Source: Paucihalobacter ruber (lineage in GTDB: Bacteria; Bacteroidota; Bacteroidia; Flavobacteriales; Flavobacteriaceae). Taken from it: DNA of 64,000 nt. Position numbers and translations under genes: made by a program. Below are positions 43,894 through 52,940 of the stretch, one piece after another. Location: positions 310,001-374,000 of the forward strand of contig NZ_VHIQ01000003.1 of the NCBI RefSeq assembly GCF_006494535.1, read 5' to 3'. Below the pieces are notes generated by a model. The model ran no database searches. It was not told the DNA's origin and was given only the letters and a program-made list of their open reading frames with translations. Within the stretch, counting starts at the first letter, position 1, and every line of letters starts with the position of its first letter.

Positions 43894-45326
43894 TGAACTG
43901 CTTCCTTTAGTTTCATCAACAAATCATGGCTTTTGTTAAAGCTTTGGTCCAGCATCTCCATCAATTCCGCACTGGATTGGATGATTTCTTCTTCCTGCTT
44001 GGTGGGGTTTTTAATATCCAAATCGTAGTTGCGGTCAATGATGGTTTGGATGTCCACTTTCCAGCTTAGCTCGCTTTCCTTGCGGTCTTTCCACCAGGCT
44101 TTAATCGGGTCAAACTCTTGAATACCCAATGGTCTTGTTTTGCTATAAGCTTTTTGACCTTCGGGCAGGCGGTGTTCGTAATACCACACTTCTTTGGAAG
44201 GTCTGCCTTTGGTAAAAAACAGGAGGTTTGTGGCTACCGTGGCATAGGGCTGAAACACGGAGTTGGGCAAACGGATAATGGTGTGCAGGTTGCATTCTTC
44301 CAACAGCCGTTGACGCACCCGTTGCTTTACGCCATCACCGGTCAGGGAGCCATCCGGCAAGACAATGCCTGCTCGTCCGCCATTTTTCAGCAAGTGAATC
44401 ATCAAGACCAAAAAGAGGTCGGCACTTTCCTTGGTGCGGTAGTTCTGCGGAAAGTTGTTTTCGTTGTTGTTGGCCACAATTCCCCCAAAAGGTGGGTTCG
44501 CTAAAATGGCGTTTACTCGGTTTTTCTCGGTGTAGTTGCTTAGCGGCTGGTCCAAACTATCACGGAAGCTGATGTTGGGCACTTCCATGTCGTGCAAAAT
44601 CAAGTTGGTAGTCGCCAGCAAATACGGAAGCGGTTTGTATTCCCAGCCAATGATGTTTTTGGCAATGCTTTCCCGTTCTTCTACGCTGTTGGCCTGGGTT
44701 TTTAAATGCTCAATGGCAGCCGTTAAATAACCACCTGTTCCGCAGCTCGGGTCCAAAATCTTTTCACCCAATTGCGGATTGATCATTTCACAGATAAACT
44801 CGGTAATGGCTCTGGGTGTGTAGAACTCGCCACTTTTACCCGCACTTTGCAGCTCCTTTAAAATGGTTTCGTAGAGTTCACCAAAAGCATGGCGGTCTTT
44901 GGCAATGTTAAAGTCAATTTCGTTGAGCTTGTTCAACACCTTGCGGATGTTGATGCCGCTTTTCATGTAGTTGTTGTTGCCTTCAAACACCTCACGCACA
45001 ATCAAAGCCCGTTTGTTCGCCAAATCATCACTCATGCCCACTTTCAGGTTTTTGAGTGTGGGGAATAACTTCTGGTCGACGAACTGTTGCAGCTCGTCAC
45101 CCGTCATGCCTTCGTCATCACCTGCCCAGGCTTCCCAATGCAGTTCATCAGGAATGGGACTTACGTATTCGTCATTGAGTACTTCCAGTTCTTTGTCTTT
45201 GTCGGAGAATATTTTGAGAAACAGCATCCATCCTAACTGTTCTATGCGCTGCGCATCACCGTTTAGCCCGGTGTCTTGCCACATGATTTTGCGGATGCTG
45301 TCTATGATTCCTTTTAGGTTTGCCAT
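43890..45326 (-). CDS. hsdM: Type I restriction-modification DNA adenine methyltransferase
   Basis: A 478-residue HsdM. SAM motif I is LDPSCGTGGYLTAA (about 191-204), the catalytic N6-adenine motif IV is NPPFGG (277-282), and FYTPRAITEFI precedes motif I as usual. The helical N-terminus (IRKIMWQDTGLNG) interacts with HsdS. It methylates the two half-sites chosen by HsdS. A DUF262 fusion gene sits directly upstream (11-bp gap) between hsdR and hsdM, an unusual place. Confidence 0.95.
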   Translation of the reverse strand: MANLKGIIDSIRKIMWQDTGLNGDAQRIEQLGWMLFLKIFSDKDKELEVLNDEYVSPIPDELHWEAWAGDDEGMTGDELQQFVDQKLFPTLKNLKVGMSDDLANKRALIVREVFEGNNNYMKSGINIRKVLNKLNEIDFNIAKDRHAFGELYETILKELQSAGKSGEFYTPRAITEFICEMINPQLGEKILDPSCGTGGYLTAAIEHLKTQANSVEERESIAKNIIGWEYKPLPYLLATTNLILHDMEVPNISFRDSLDQPLSNYTEKNRVNAILANPPFGGIVANNNENNFPQNYRTKESADLFLVLMIHLLKNGGRAGIVLPDGSLTGDGVKQRVRQRLLEECNLHTIIRLPNSVFQPYATVATNLLFFTKGRPSKEVWYYEHRLPEGQKAYSKTRPLGIQEFDPIKAWWKDRKESELSWKVDIQTIIDRNYDLDIKNPTKQEEEIIQSSAELMEMLDQSFNKSHDLLMKLKEAVQ

Positions 45327-45337
45327 TAAAAGTATTT

Positions 45338-47479
45338 TTAAAAACGTTTTGAAATAAATGATGCGGTTTCTTCTATATCCAGTTCCTGAGAGCTGTTACC
45401 ACTGCGGATATAGAACTTTTTGGATTTATTGCCAGATTTATCAGCTACCTCAACGTAAAGCGGTTTGTTGCCAGCTTTGATATCAATTTCACAGATTTCG
45501 GTGTCAGCGACTATTGGGAAACGAATATCAAGACTTGAGGCTCCAAACTCTTTTCCAAATGCACTATTTACAAGGTTCTTTAAGTGCAATTCAAAATGAT
45601 CCTTGTTAGGCTCTTTGAGGGTTCCATAGTCAGGTTCTAAACCAATAACCTCTCCTTCATCTGTTACCCCAATTATTAGCTTACCCCCATCCTTGTTGCT
45701 AAAAGCAGCTACCGTTTTAAGGATAATTTCCTCCATTTTTTTGTCTTGATGATTTTCCCTCCAATTCCATCGCATGGAAGATTTAAATTCTAAATAGCCA
45801 TGCTCCCCAGAGGCAATCATATCCAAAAGGTCAACGGTAGTTGAAACTTTACTAAAGCCGATTGAAATGTTATTTAAATACTCGTTAAGCTCCCCTGCGA
45901 GAATTTTTCTTCTGGCTTCTAGAAAGGAATGAAAATTTTCGACTTTCCATAATTCAGGATCTTCTGGGATACACTGAAGTTTAAGGGCTGTTGGGAATTG
46001 TTTTTGGACCTTCGATAAATAGGCGTCTGCAAATTCTGCTGACTTCTCCCTGTTTTCGACTTGGGTAAGTATCGCCCTATTCGTAATTTCTTGTGCTAAT
46101 TGATAGTCAAATTGATTATTCATATCAAAGTGACCACAGTCTCGAAGAACGGAGTATGCAAAAATATGGTCACGCTCAAGGCCATACTTTTTGCCCATAT
46201 TCTTTCGTAGGGAAAATCCAGTCCCAAAACAAATTGCTCCCTTACTTTTGAAATACCAACGCATCAGCGAGAAAAGCGGGTGACGGATATCTCTACCAAC
46301 AAATTCAGAAGGTTTAATTTCCAGGGGCCTCTCTTCGGCTATCAAGGCTAAGAGTGTTTCAAATGGAGTTGGGTTTTCTTTGATTATTTTTAGGTCTTTA
46401 TCCAATTTTTGTGGAAGCTGCCCCACATAGCGATATCTGATTTGAGTGTAATAGAACCACTGGACAATCTTTTTTATTTCTTCTTCTGAAAGTTTGGGTG
46501 AGGGTTTTTGGTAAACGTAAAGAATAATGGGAATCAACGCATAAATAGAGTTGATTTCATCAGAATGGTCAACATAAGCTTGACTTTTCAAGAGATTGCA
46601 TACATAATCAAGAACTTCACCATCAAGTCGTCTCCAAGCTTCCTGTACGTTAGCTTTATTTTCTGCTCCGTGTAATTTCTCCATTTTAGAGCCCATTTGG
46701 TGAACAGCCGCAAGAATTGCATAGACTAAAAAGTCTAACTTAAATACCCAACCTTGTTTCTCTAATTCTTGTAGCTTTTTCTTGAATAACTCTCTAGCCT
46801 GTGGCCAGTAGCCTGAAATCTGAGCTAAAGCAAGTTCAGCATCCGTTAGATTTACTCCACTGGAGTTCACGATATAAAAAATATCAATAGCTTCCTTAAT
46901 GGACGCACGAACTGGGATTATTTGCTCTAAAAAGTCTTTGTCCTCTATTCTTTCAATTGCCCGAAAATTATCTGAAATAATCTTTTCTTGCTCCTTTGGT
47001 AATCTATCTACTCCCAATTTGTGCTCTAAAGCATCCGTAATATCACGTGTGCTTATTCCGCCCAAAAAGATATCCGTTATGTTAACCCATAAAGGATTGT
47101 TCTCCATGGTTTTGATTTTGTAATACTCGAGCTCCAATGTTTCGAGATTCACATGAAGATTTCGGATATCGTTCTCAATTTCTTCCGGAGTATAGTAAGG
47201 GGGGATTTCTCCACGCATGAGCATATAAAGCGTTGTAATTCGCTGCTGCCCATCTAGAATAATTTTTACGGTTCCTTTTGTTTCTTCGTACACATAATCC
47301 CCCTTTAATTCAGGTGGATTATTTGTTTCCCAAGTTAGCATTGTGCCAGTAGGATATTCTTTGATCAAGGAGCTAATAAGGTTTTTTGCGTCATACCTTT
47401 TCCAAACATATTCTCGTTGAAAGGCCGGTACGAATATTTGCCGATCATCTATCTTATCTAGTATCTGTCCAATTTTCAT
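45338..47479 (-). CDS. GmrSD-like DUF262-HNH protein fused to an AlbA_2 (Schlafen-type) domain
   Basis: A 713-residue three-part protein. Part 1 is a DUF262 domain: VPAFQREYVWKRYD at residues 17-30 and IILDGQQRITTLYML at 73-87, with FYIVNSSGVNLTDAELALAQ at 201-220. Part 2 is a DUF1524-like HNH nuclease region with ERDHIFAYS (His438) and TNRAILTQVENREKS (Asn467, Asn476). Part 3 (about 560-713) is an AlbA_2/divergent AAA-4 domain: YLEFKSSMR, AAFSNKDGGKLIIGV and FYIRSGNSS. DUF262-DUF1524 proteins (GmrSD, BrxU, SspE) restrict modified or special DNA with nucleotide control. It overlaps hsdR by one base (TAATG), so it is made together with the type I enzyme. Confidence 0.85.
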   Translation of the reverse strand: MKIGQILDKIDDRQIFVPAFQREYVWKRYDAKNLISSLIKEYPTGTMLTWETNNPPELKGDYVYEETKGTVKIILDGQQRITTLYMLMRGEIPPYYTPEEIENDIRNLHVNLETLELEYYKIKTMENNPLWVNITDIFLGGISTRDITDALEHKLGVDRLPKEQEKIISDNFRAIERIEDKDFLEQIIPVRASIKEAIDIFYIVNSSGVNLTDAELALAQISGYWPQARELFKKKLQELEKQGWVFKLDFLVYAILAAVHQMGSKMEKLHGAENKANVQEAWRRLDGEVLDYVCNLLKSQAYVDHSDEINSIYALIPIILYVYQKPSPKLSEEEIKKIVQWFYYTQIRYRYVGQLPQKLDKDLKIIKENPTPFETLLALIAEERPLEIKPSEFVGRDIRHPLFSLMRWYFKSKGAICFGTGFSLRKNMGKKYGLERDHIFAYSVLRDCGHFDMNNQFDYQLAQEITNRAILTQVENREKSAEFADAYLSKVQKQFPTALKLQCIPEDPELWKVENFHSFLEARRKILAGELNEYLNNISIGFSKVSTTVDLLDMIASGEHGYLEFKSSMRWNWRENHQDKKMEEIILKTVAAFSNKDGGKLIIGVTDEGEVIGLEPDYGTLKEPNKDHFELHLKNLVNSAFGKEFGASSLDIRFPIVADTEICEIDIKAGNKPLYVEVADKSGNKSKKFYIRSGNSSQELDIEETASFISKRF

Positions 47480-49872
47480 TAAGCTCCTGTTTTATATAAC
47501 TCTTGTTCTAATTCTTTTACTGCTTCCAAGTATTTAGCCTTGCTGCCAAACTGCTTGATGATTTCTAAAGGCGAACCATAGTCGGTAAGTGGTTTCACCT
47601 TCAAAATGTCCATGCTTTCAATGTTAGTAACACCTTCATCTGCATATTTATCCAGTAGCGTTTCCAACACCTTTCGGGCTTGTTCGCCATATTTGGTGAA
47701 GTAATCACGTTTCTTTACGTTGTTGGCTCTTTCTTTTCGGGTTAGCGGTGGTTGTTCAAATGCCACATGGCAAATCAGGTCGAACAAATCCACTTCACGG
47801 TTTACCGCATCTCTCAAGGCTTCCACCAACACACCTTGGTCTTCCAATTCTTTGATGATGACCTCTTTTTTGTCTGTACTGTTCCAACGGTTCAGAAATT
47901 CATCTAATGAAGCATATTGACCTTTTATTAATTCTTTGGTGTGGTCTTTTAAACTGGCTGTAATAGGTTTGCCGTTGTTGTCGAAATACATTTCACGGCT
48001 TATTAAAACTGAAACATCTACACCGTTGACATAAACTTTTTCTCTGGGTTCTTTAACTTTGTCTGTTGGAGTTTGCGGTTCAGGGTAGCGGATTTCAGGT
48101 TCAATTATAATTTCCTGTCCGGTTATTTCATCAATAAGTGGAGTAGCTTGGTTTTCTTCTTCATCCACAATGTTGCTCAAGTCGGTTTCTTCTGTAACCG
48201 GCTTAATACGAATTGGGTCGCCATCAAAGTCTTTATCCGCAAAAAGATCTGTTACGTTTCTAAAGTCGAGAATGGTAAAATACATCTTTCCGAACTCTTC
48301 ATTGATTCGGGTGCCTCTACCTACAATCTGTTTAAACTTGGTCATGGACTTTATTTCGGCATCCAGCACTATGACTTTACAAGTCTGAGCATCAACACCA
48401 GTGGTCATCAGTTCAGAAGTGGTGGCAATCACAGGATAGGTTTCTTCGGGATTGATGAAATTATCCAGTTCTCTTTTTCCTTCATCATTATCACCTGTAA
48501 TTTGCATGACGTATTTGTGATTTTGTGCTACCAAATCTGCATTGAGATTTGATAAGGCTGTGCGCATGCGTTCGGCATGGTCAATATCGGTACAGAATAT
48601 AATGGTCTTTGCAAAGCGGTCGTAGCCTTTTAAAAACTCGGTTAGTTTTCTTGCCACTGCTTGCGTGCGTTCTTCAATTACCAAATGTCTGTCAAAGTCT
48701 TTGCGGTTATAAACGCGGTCTTCAACCTCTTGGCCATCTTTGTCTTTTTTGCCTTGTTCGGGTCGCCATCCTTCGGCGTCTATATTTAAGTTAACTCTTA
48801 CAACCCTGTACGGCGCCAGAAAGCCATCATCAATACCTTGTTTTAATGAATAGGTGTATATTGGGTCTCCAAAATATTCACTGTTCGAAACTTCATTAGT
48901 TTCTTTAGGTGTGGCGGTTAGGCCTATATGTGTTGCTTTTTTAAAGTAGTTGAGAATTTCTCTCCAGGCACTGTCTTCTTTGGCGCTGCCTCTGTGGCAC
49001 TCGTCAATTACTATTAAATCAAAAAACTCAGGTGAAAATTGTTTATAAGCATTCGCTTCTTCATCAGCACCCGACAAACCTTGATACAAAGCCAAATACA
49101 CTTCATAGCTTTTGTCGATCATACGGTGCTTTACTACCGTCATTTTATCTTTAAAATGTTTAAAGTCGCCTCGTCGTGTTTGGTCGATTAAGGCATTGCG
49201 GTCAGCCAAAAACAGGATTCTTTTTTTCTTACCACTTTTCCATAAGCGGTGAATTATTTGAAAAGCCGTGTAAGTTTTGCCGGTACCTGTTGCCATTACC
49301 AAAAGAATTCTGTTTTGTCCTTTGGCTATAGCCTCAACCGCCCGATTAATGGCAATTTGTTGATAATATCTCGGACTTCGACCGCTACCGTCAAAGTAAT
49401 AATCCTGAGATACTACTTTTTCGGCTTCTTTGGTAACAATGCCCCTAAACTGGTTAAACTTTAGCCACAATGTTTCCGGAGAAGGAAAATTCTCTAAATC
49501 TAACTCTGTTTCTATTGGGTCATTATCTGCTGTTTTATCGTGGAATAAAAACCCATCTCCGTTACTGCTAAAAACAAATGGAATATCTAGTATATTGGCG
49601 TAATCTAATGCTTGTTGAATACCAGCTCTTACAGAATGGTTGTTATCTTTTGCTTCAATAAGCGCAATGGGAATATTGGGTTTGTAATAAAGAATATAGT
49701 CGGCACGCTTTCTGGCACCTCTGGCGGTTAATTTACCACGCACATATATTTTTCCATTTGTAAAAGAAACTTCCTCAAGGAGCTGCGTTAGCCTGTCCCA
49801 GCCTGCTTTTTCAATAGCCGGTGTGATGTACTTGGTACAAATATCTCTTTCAGAAAGACTCTTTTTATTCAT
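47479..49872 (-). CDS. hsdR: Type I restriction enzyme motor/endonuclease subunit
   Basis: A 797-residue HsdR, somewhat shorter than the usual 900-1050. The PD-(D/E)xK nuclease is at the N-terminus: D58 in ADYILYY and E73-A-K75 in LIEAKD. Helicase motifs: Walker A VMATGTGKT (192-200), DECH at 290-293, GLTATPK, and QIVGRGTRIN late in the second RecA domain. The C-terminal helical part contacts HsdM. It is first in the seven-gene operon, followed by the DUF262 fusion, hsdM, hsdS and three accessory genes. Confidence 0.93.
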   Translation of the reverse strand: MNKKSLSERDICTKYITPAIEKAGWDRLTQLLEEVSFTNGKIYVRGKLTARGARKRADYILYYKPNIPIALIEAKDNNHSVRAGIQQALDYANILDIPFVFSSNGDGFLFHDKTADNDPIETELDLENFPSPETLWLKFNQFRGIVTKEAEKVVSQDYYFDGSGRSPRYYQQIAINRAVEAIAKGQNRILLVMATGTGKTYTAFQIIHRLWKSGKKKRILFLADRNALIDQTRRGDFKHFKDKMTVVKHRMIDKSYEVYLALYQGLSGADEEANAYKQFSPEFFDLIVIDECHRGSAKEDSAWREILNYFKKATHIGLTATPKETNEVSNSEYFGDPIYTYSLKQGIDDGFLAPYRVVRVNLNIDAEGWRPEQGKKDKDGQEVEDRVYNRKDFDRHLVIEERTQAVARKLTEFLKGYDRFAKTIIFCTDIDHAERMRTALSNLNADLVAQNHKYVMQITGDNDEGKRELDNFINPEETYPVIATTSELMTTGVDAQTCKVIVLDAEIKSMTKFKQIVGRGTRINEEFGKMYFTILDFRNVTDLFADKDFDGDPIRIKPVTEETDLSNIVDEEENQATPLIDEITGQEIIIEPEIRYPEPQTPTDKVKEPREKVYVNGVDVSVLISREMYFDNNGKPITASLKDHTKELIKGQYASLDEFLNRWNSTDKKEVIIKELEDQGVLVEALRDAVNREVDLFDLICHVAFEQPPLTRKERANNVKKRDYFTKYGEQARKVLETLLDKYADEGVTNIESMDILKVKPLTDYGSPLEIIKQFGSKAKYLEAVKELEQELYKTGA

Positions 49873-50011
49873 TGATACACAGATTCAATATCTTGTTTTC
49901 AAATATACCACCCAAAGCTTAAATATAAAACAACTACTTTGCTTTTTAGTGGGTTAGGCTAACAGTTTGTTGGTTGTTGTGGCTAAAGATAAGTAAATGG
50001 GCTGTGGTGGT

Positions 50012-50029
50012 TTTACGGGATTCCGTAAA
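50012..50029. promoter_or_regulatory. Palindrome TTTACGG-GATT-CCGTAAA, copy 1
   Basis: Perfect 7-bp arms around GATT in the 305-bp gap between hsdR and the helicase-nuclease gene. The same core, with a 6-bp arm, recurs at 52941-52956 on the far side of that gene, in the same orientation. Nearby, GTTAGGCTAAC at 49953-49963 is another short palindrome. No gene is present in the gap. Confidence 0.55.
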
Positions 50030-50050
50030 GTGAGTTTTTTTTAATGTTTT

Positions 50051-50173
50051 GCAGCTACCCGAAGGTGGCGATTTCGAAGCACTTCACTGTCAACCAAGCA
50101 CAAACTTTGATAGAAGCTCAAAGCTTGATTTAACCACTGAACCGCCACTTTTGGGTAGGTGCTGTTAGGCACA
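50051..50173 (-). repeat. Imperfect 120-bp palindrome ending in GCCTAAC (attC-like), 3' of the helicase-nuclease
   Basis: Outer arms AGCTACCCGAAGGTGGCG and CGCCACTTTTGGGTAGGTGCT pair imperfectly, and inside CTTTGA/TCAAAG and CAAG/CTTG form a nested stem (about 50096-50127). The inner edge, read in the gene direction, begins TGTGCCTAAC (50173-50164) only 4 bp after the gene stop. Integron attC sites have this plan: RYYYAAC core, imperfect palindrome, GTTRRRY core. The far core here is degenerate. It could also be an intergenic structured repeat or RNA. Confidence 0.55.
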
Positions 50174-50177
50174 GTTT

Positions 50178-52703
50178 TTATTTCTGTTTCTTGTAATATT
50201 TCTCTGAATACAATGTCTTTAAAGACTCAATATCAAGTTTATGAGTATTCAGGAATTCTTGTATTGTATCATCTGTCATTGATTGTATTTCGTATTTGCT
50301 AAATTCTTTAAAAAACGACTTAACATTCTGACGTAAATTCTTGAGCGTATTCCTTCTCATAATTTCAACTTCGTGTGTAAAATCCCCGTGATAAGAAAGG
50401 TTTTTGGTAGGAATAATCAAGATTCTTTTTACTGTCGATTGTCCATATTGACCTTCAAACCAAGCACAATGTGTATTCATTTGCCCTGCTTCGTGTTTAT
50501 TAATTTCTTGTCTGTCAATATTTACCTCGCTTTTACATTCAAAAATAAAATATTGATTACTCACACCACACCATAAATTATCTGGTCCTTTTTTAAATTC
50601 TTTGTCAGGGCGTTCACTTAAAAAACCTAGCATTAATCCTAATTCTTTAAATGCAGACTCAAACTTTTCAGCTGATGTTCCAAATTCCAAATCTCCCAGA
50701 ACACCTTCGATATTTAACATCAAATCTTGATAATTAGGATAATTTCTTAGATACTGTAATATTCTTTGTATCCTGTTTTCATTTATATACTCAAGTTTTT
50801 TGTAGTTAATTCCCTCTTTGGGTTTGAGAAGTTCGTTATTCTTTAAAAAAGCTGATTTTTGCAACGCGTTTGAATCTACCTTTGAATCTAAATACTTGTA
50901 TCTAGCCAGTATTTGTAAATACCACCCTCGTTCACTGTCATCATTGCAATAATTGTCAATGATTTTTTGAATTGATTCACAAGCCTTTTCATAATCCCCT
51001 GCATAGTTTGAAACGGCAGCTTTCCTCTCTAAAACGAATGTTTCATATATTGTACTATTGTTATGGTTTGGCGTTATTTTATTCATTTCTTCTTTGTAAA
51101 ACTCTTTCCAACCCTCATCTCTTTGTAGGAGTTGCTTCATCAAAGATTTCATAGCATCCATTGGCTCATTTTTATCAGAAAGCTCTTCAACTGCCATTTC
51201 CGCTATCTCAAGTCCAATCTCGAGTTGTTTCTTGGTCTGAGAAGAAAAATACTTATTTGTCCTACTACTTTTAATAAACTTTACAAGGTCACTTCCTATC
51301 AAAAATATTATGCAATAATCTTTTTCTCCTCTTACACTTCTGCCTAAACCTTGTTCAATTTTTTGAGCAACTTTGATATTAATTGAATCACTATTAATTC
51401 TATTAGCTTCCTCGTATCTATCAGAAAGTGAATGAAAAAATGGCTTGCCATCGACAATCAATATTCTACAACTTTCATCAGGCAAATCAATGCCATCGTA
51501 TCTATTAGCAAAGACTACAGTTTGTTCATAATTTCCTTTTTTAAGATGGTCAACAACAGCTCCAATCTGTTCTGATTTTGGAACCAATGAACCAAGGTTG
51601 TAATAAAGTTCTGTTTTTGCGAAAGAGGAAACTAAAGCAACAACTCCATACGTCTTTTTTTTTGGCTTCGCTAGAGCATTGACTATAGTATTCTGGTCTA
51701 GTGTTTCATCAATGAGTGAAGGCATTAATAACATTTTTTCACCCGACCAAATTTGCTCAGGATTTGTTAGTGGATTCTTAACTGATTCAATATTGAAACC
51801 TAAACCTTTTATAAAAAATGAATCATCCTGTGTTGTAGCTGACATAAGGATTCTTTGTTTAGCTTTATCGAAGAAAGTAAATTTTTCAATTGGGATGTGG
51901 ATAGGTGCTATCTCAATGTTTTTACCAGATATAAAAGCTTGGCAATTTTTTATATTGTCCTTTATAAAAGGCCAGGCAAATGCTAATTCTGTTTCTTCTC
52001 TTGATTCAGATAAAATATTTAATATCTCATCTGACTTTTCTATCCAACTCCAATACGGAATTGGCAAAAAAGAATTGTAATCACCATTCTCAATTTCCAA
52101 GAAAGTTCCTTGACCTTGCTCAATTAAACTGTCTTTAAATAGTTCAATTATTTGCTTGTAAATTGAGTGATTCTTGTCAAGATTAATTGTAAAGGAATCT
52201 TTAATTGAATCAATACAAGCGTGTGAATCATCTAAAATTATAGAACTAACGGGAATATAATCATTACCAATTCCAAATACCGTTTTGCCATTAAAAACTT
52301 TTTGGACGTGGGCTATTAGTATTTTCTTTCCATCTATAAAGTCGTTCGGTATTGAACCATCTTGTTCAAATGTGCAATAACTTATCCCAAATTTTTTAGC
52401 GTCTTTTTGTGCTTGTTGTACTAAGTATTTATTTGGGCAAACATATAGACAAGACCCTTGTCCTGAATTTATATGAGACTGAAGGATTAATAGTCCTATT
52501 AATGTTTTGCCCTCACCTGTATGAAGTTTAACAATTAAGTCCTTTTGATTTACGTGGGATTCAAACCATTCTTCCAAGATTTTATTTTGAGCAGGTCTTA
52601 ATGGACCCGCAATACTTCTTCTGTCCAAAGAGTCGTAAATCTCAGTAGGATTAGTTTTCTTGTCGATGGCTAATTTATTAAGCCTTTTTTTAAAGTCAAC
52701 CAT
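50178..52703 (-). CDS. Superfamily 2 helicase fused to a PD-(D/E)xK-like nuclease
   Basis: An 841-residue protein. Helicase motifs: Walker A LHTGEGKTLIG (60-70), a DEAH-box variant LDDSH (158-161), motif III-like LMSATTQDD and motif VI EQGLGRSVRGEKDY, giving an XPD/DinG-like QGxGRxxR. A long helical middle follows. The C-terminus has a nuclease-like core: D708 in GPDNLW and E722-C-K724 in FIFECKSEV, fitting PD-(D/E)xK. It should translocate on and cut DNA (or RNA) and is a good candidate for a single-gene defence system. It is monocistronic and bracketed by the 10-bp inverted repeat TGTGCCTAAC. Confidence 0.8.
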   Translation of the reverse strand: MVDFKKRLNKLAIDKKTNPTEIYDSLDRRSIAGPLRPAQNKILEEWFESHVNQKDLIVKLHTGEGKTLIGLLILQSHINSGQGSCLYVCPNKYLVQQAQKDAKKFGISYCTFEQDGSIPNDFIDGKKILIAHVQKVFNGKTVFGIGNDYIPVSSIILDDSHACIDSIKDSFTINLDKNHSIYKQIIELFKDSLIEQGQGTFLEIENGDYNSFLPIPYWSWIEKSDEILNILSESREETELAFAWPFIKDNIKNCQAFISGKNIEIAPIHIPIEKFTFFDKAKQRILMSATTQDDSFFIKGLGFNIESVKNPLTNPEQIWSGEKMLLMPSLIDETLDQNTIVNALAKPKKKTYGVVALVSSFAKTELYYNLGSLVPKSEQIGAVVDHLKKGNYEQTVVFANRYDGIDLPDESCRILIVDGKPFFHSLSDRYEEANRINSDSINIKVAQKIEQGLGRSVRGEKDYCIIFLIGSDLVKFIKSSRTNKYFSSQTKKQLEIGLEIAEMAVEELSDKNEPMDAMKSLMKQLLQRDEGWKEFYKEEMNKITPNHNNSTIYETFVLERKAAVSNYAGDYEKACESIQKIIDNYCNDDSERGWYLQILARYKYLDSKVDSNALQKSAFLKNNELLKPKEGINYKKLEYINENRIQRILQYLRNYPNYQDLMLNIEGVLGDLEFGTSAEKFESAFKELGLMLGFLSERPDKEFKKGPDNLWCGVSNQYFIFECKSEVNIDRQEINKHEAGQMNTHCAWFEGQYGQSTVKRILIIPTKNLSYHGDFTHEVEIMRRNTLKNLRQNVKSFFKEFSKYEIQSMTDDTIQEFLNTHKLDIESLKTLYSEKYYKKQK

Positions 52704-52740
52704 TATATATTTTTGTTGTTCGTTGTTGTTTTTTTAAAAT

Positions 52741-52815
52741 TGTGCCTAACTTGTTTATATCCTGAACAAGTTTCATGGTTTTGTGCCAACTTTACAGGAT
52801 ATGCCCAAGCTAGTT
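52741..52815 (-). repeat. Imperfect palindrome ending in GTTAGGC (attC-like), 5' of the helicase-nuclease
   Basis: TGTGCCTAAC at 52741-52750 is the exact reverse complement of the repeat at 50164-50173, so the gene is framed by GTTAGGCACA...TGTGCCTAAC in its own reading direction. Next to it ATATCCTG (52757-52764) pairs with CAGGATAT (52795-52802), and CTTG/CAAG extends the stem. The outer core is not a clear RYYYAAC. Sequence differs from the 3' site, as attC sites of neighbouring cassettes do. Confidence 0.5.
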
Positions 52816-52940
52816 TTTTTTAACTGTTTTCAAATATAACAAATCCCCTCATAAAACCTAACAATCAACCGCTTAAAAAATAAATTTGTTAATTGCGGCC
52901 GGTGTTGGTTACAAACATAGGGTGGTTGGGTGAGGGTTTT

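Noticed and set aside
44118-44504. 128-codon plus-strand frame inside hsdM
   Set aside because: Antisense to strongly conserved HsdM sequence including its catalytic region.
48073-48552. 159-codon plus-strand frame inside hsdR
   Set aside because: Antisense shadow; no start signal and no family likeness.
51679-52080. 133-codon plus-strand frame inside the helicase-nuclease gene
   Set aside because: Antisense to helicase motif regions; no independent support.
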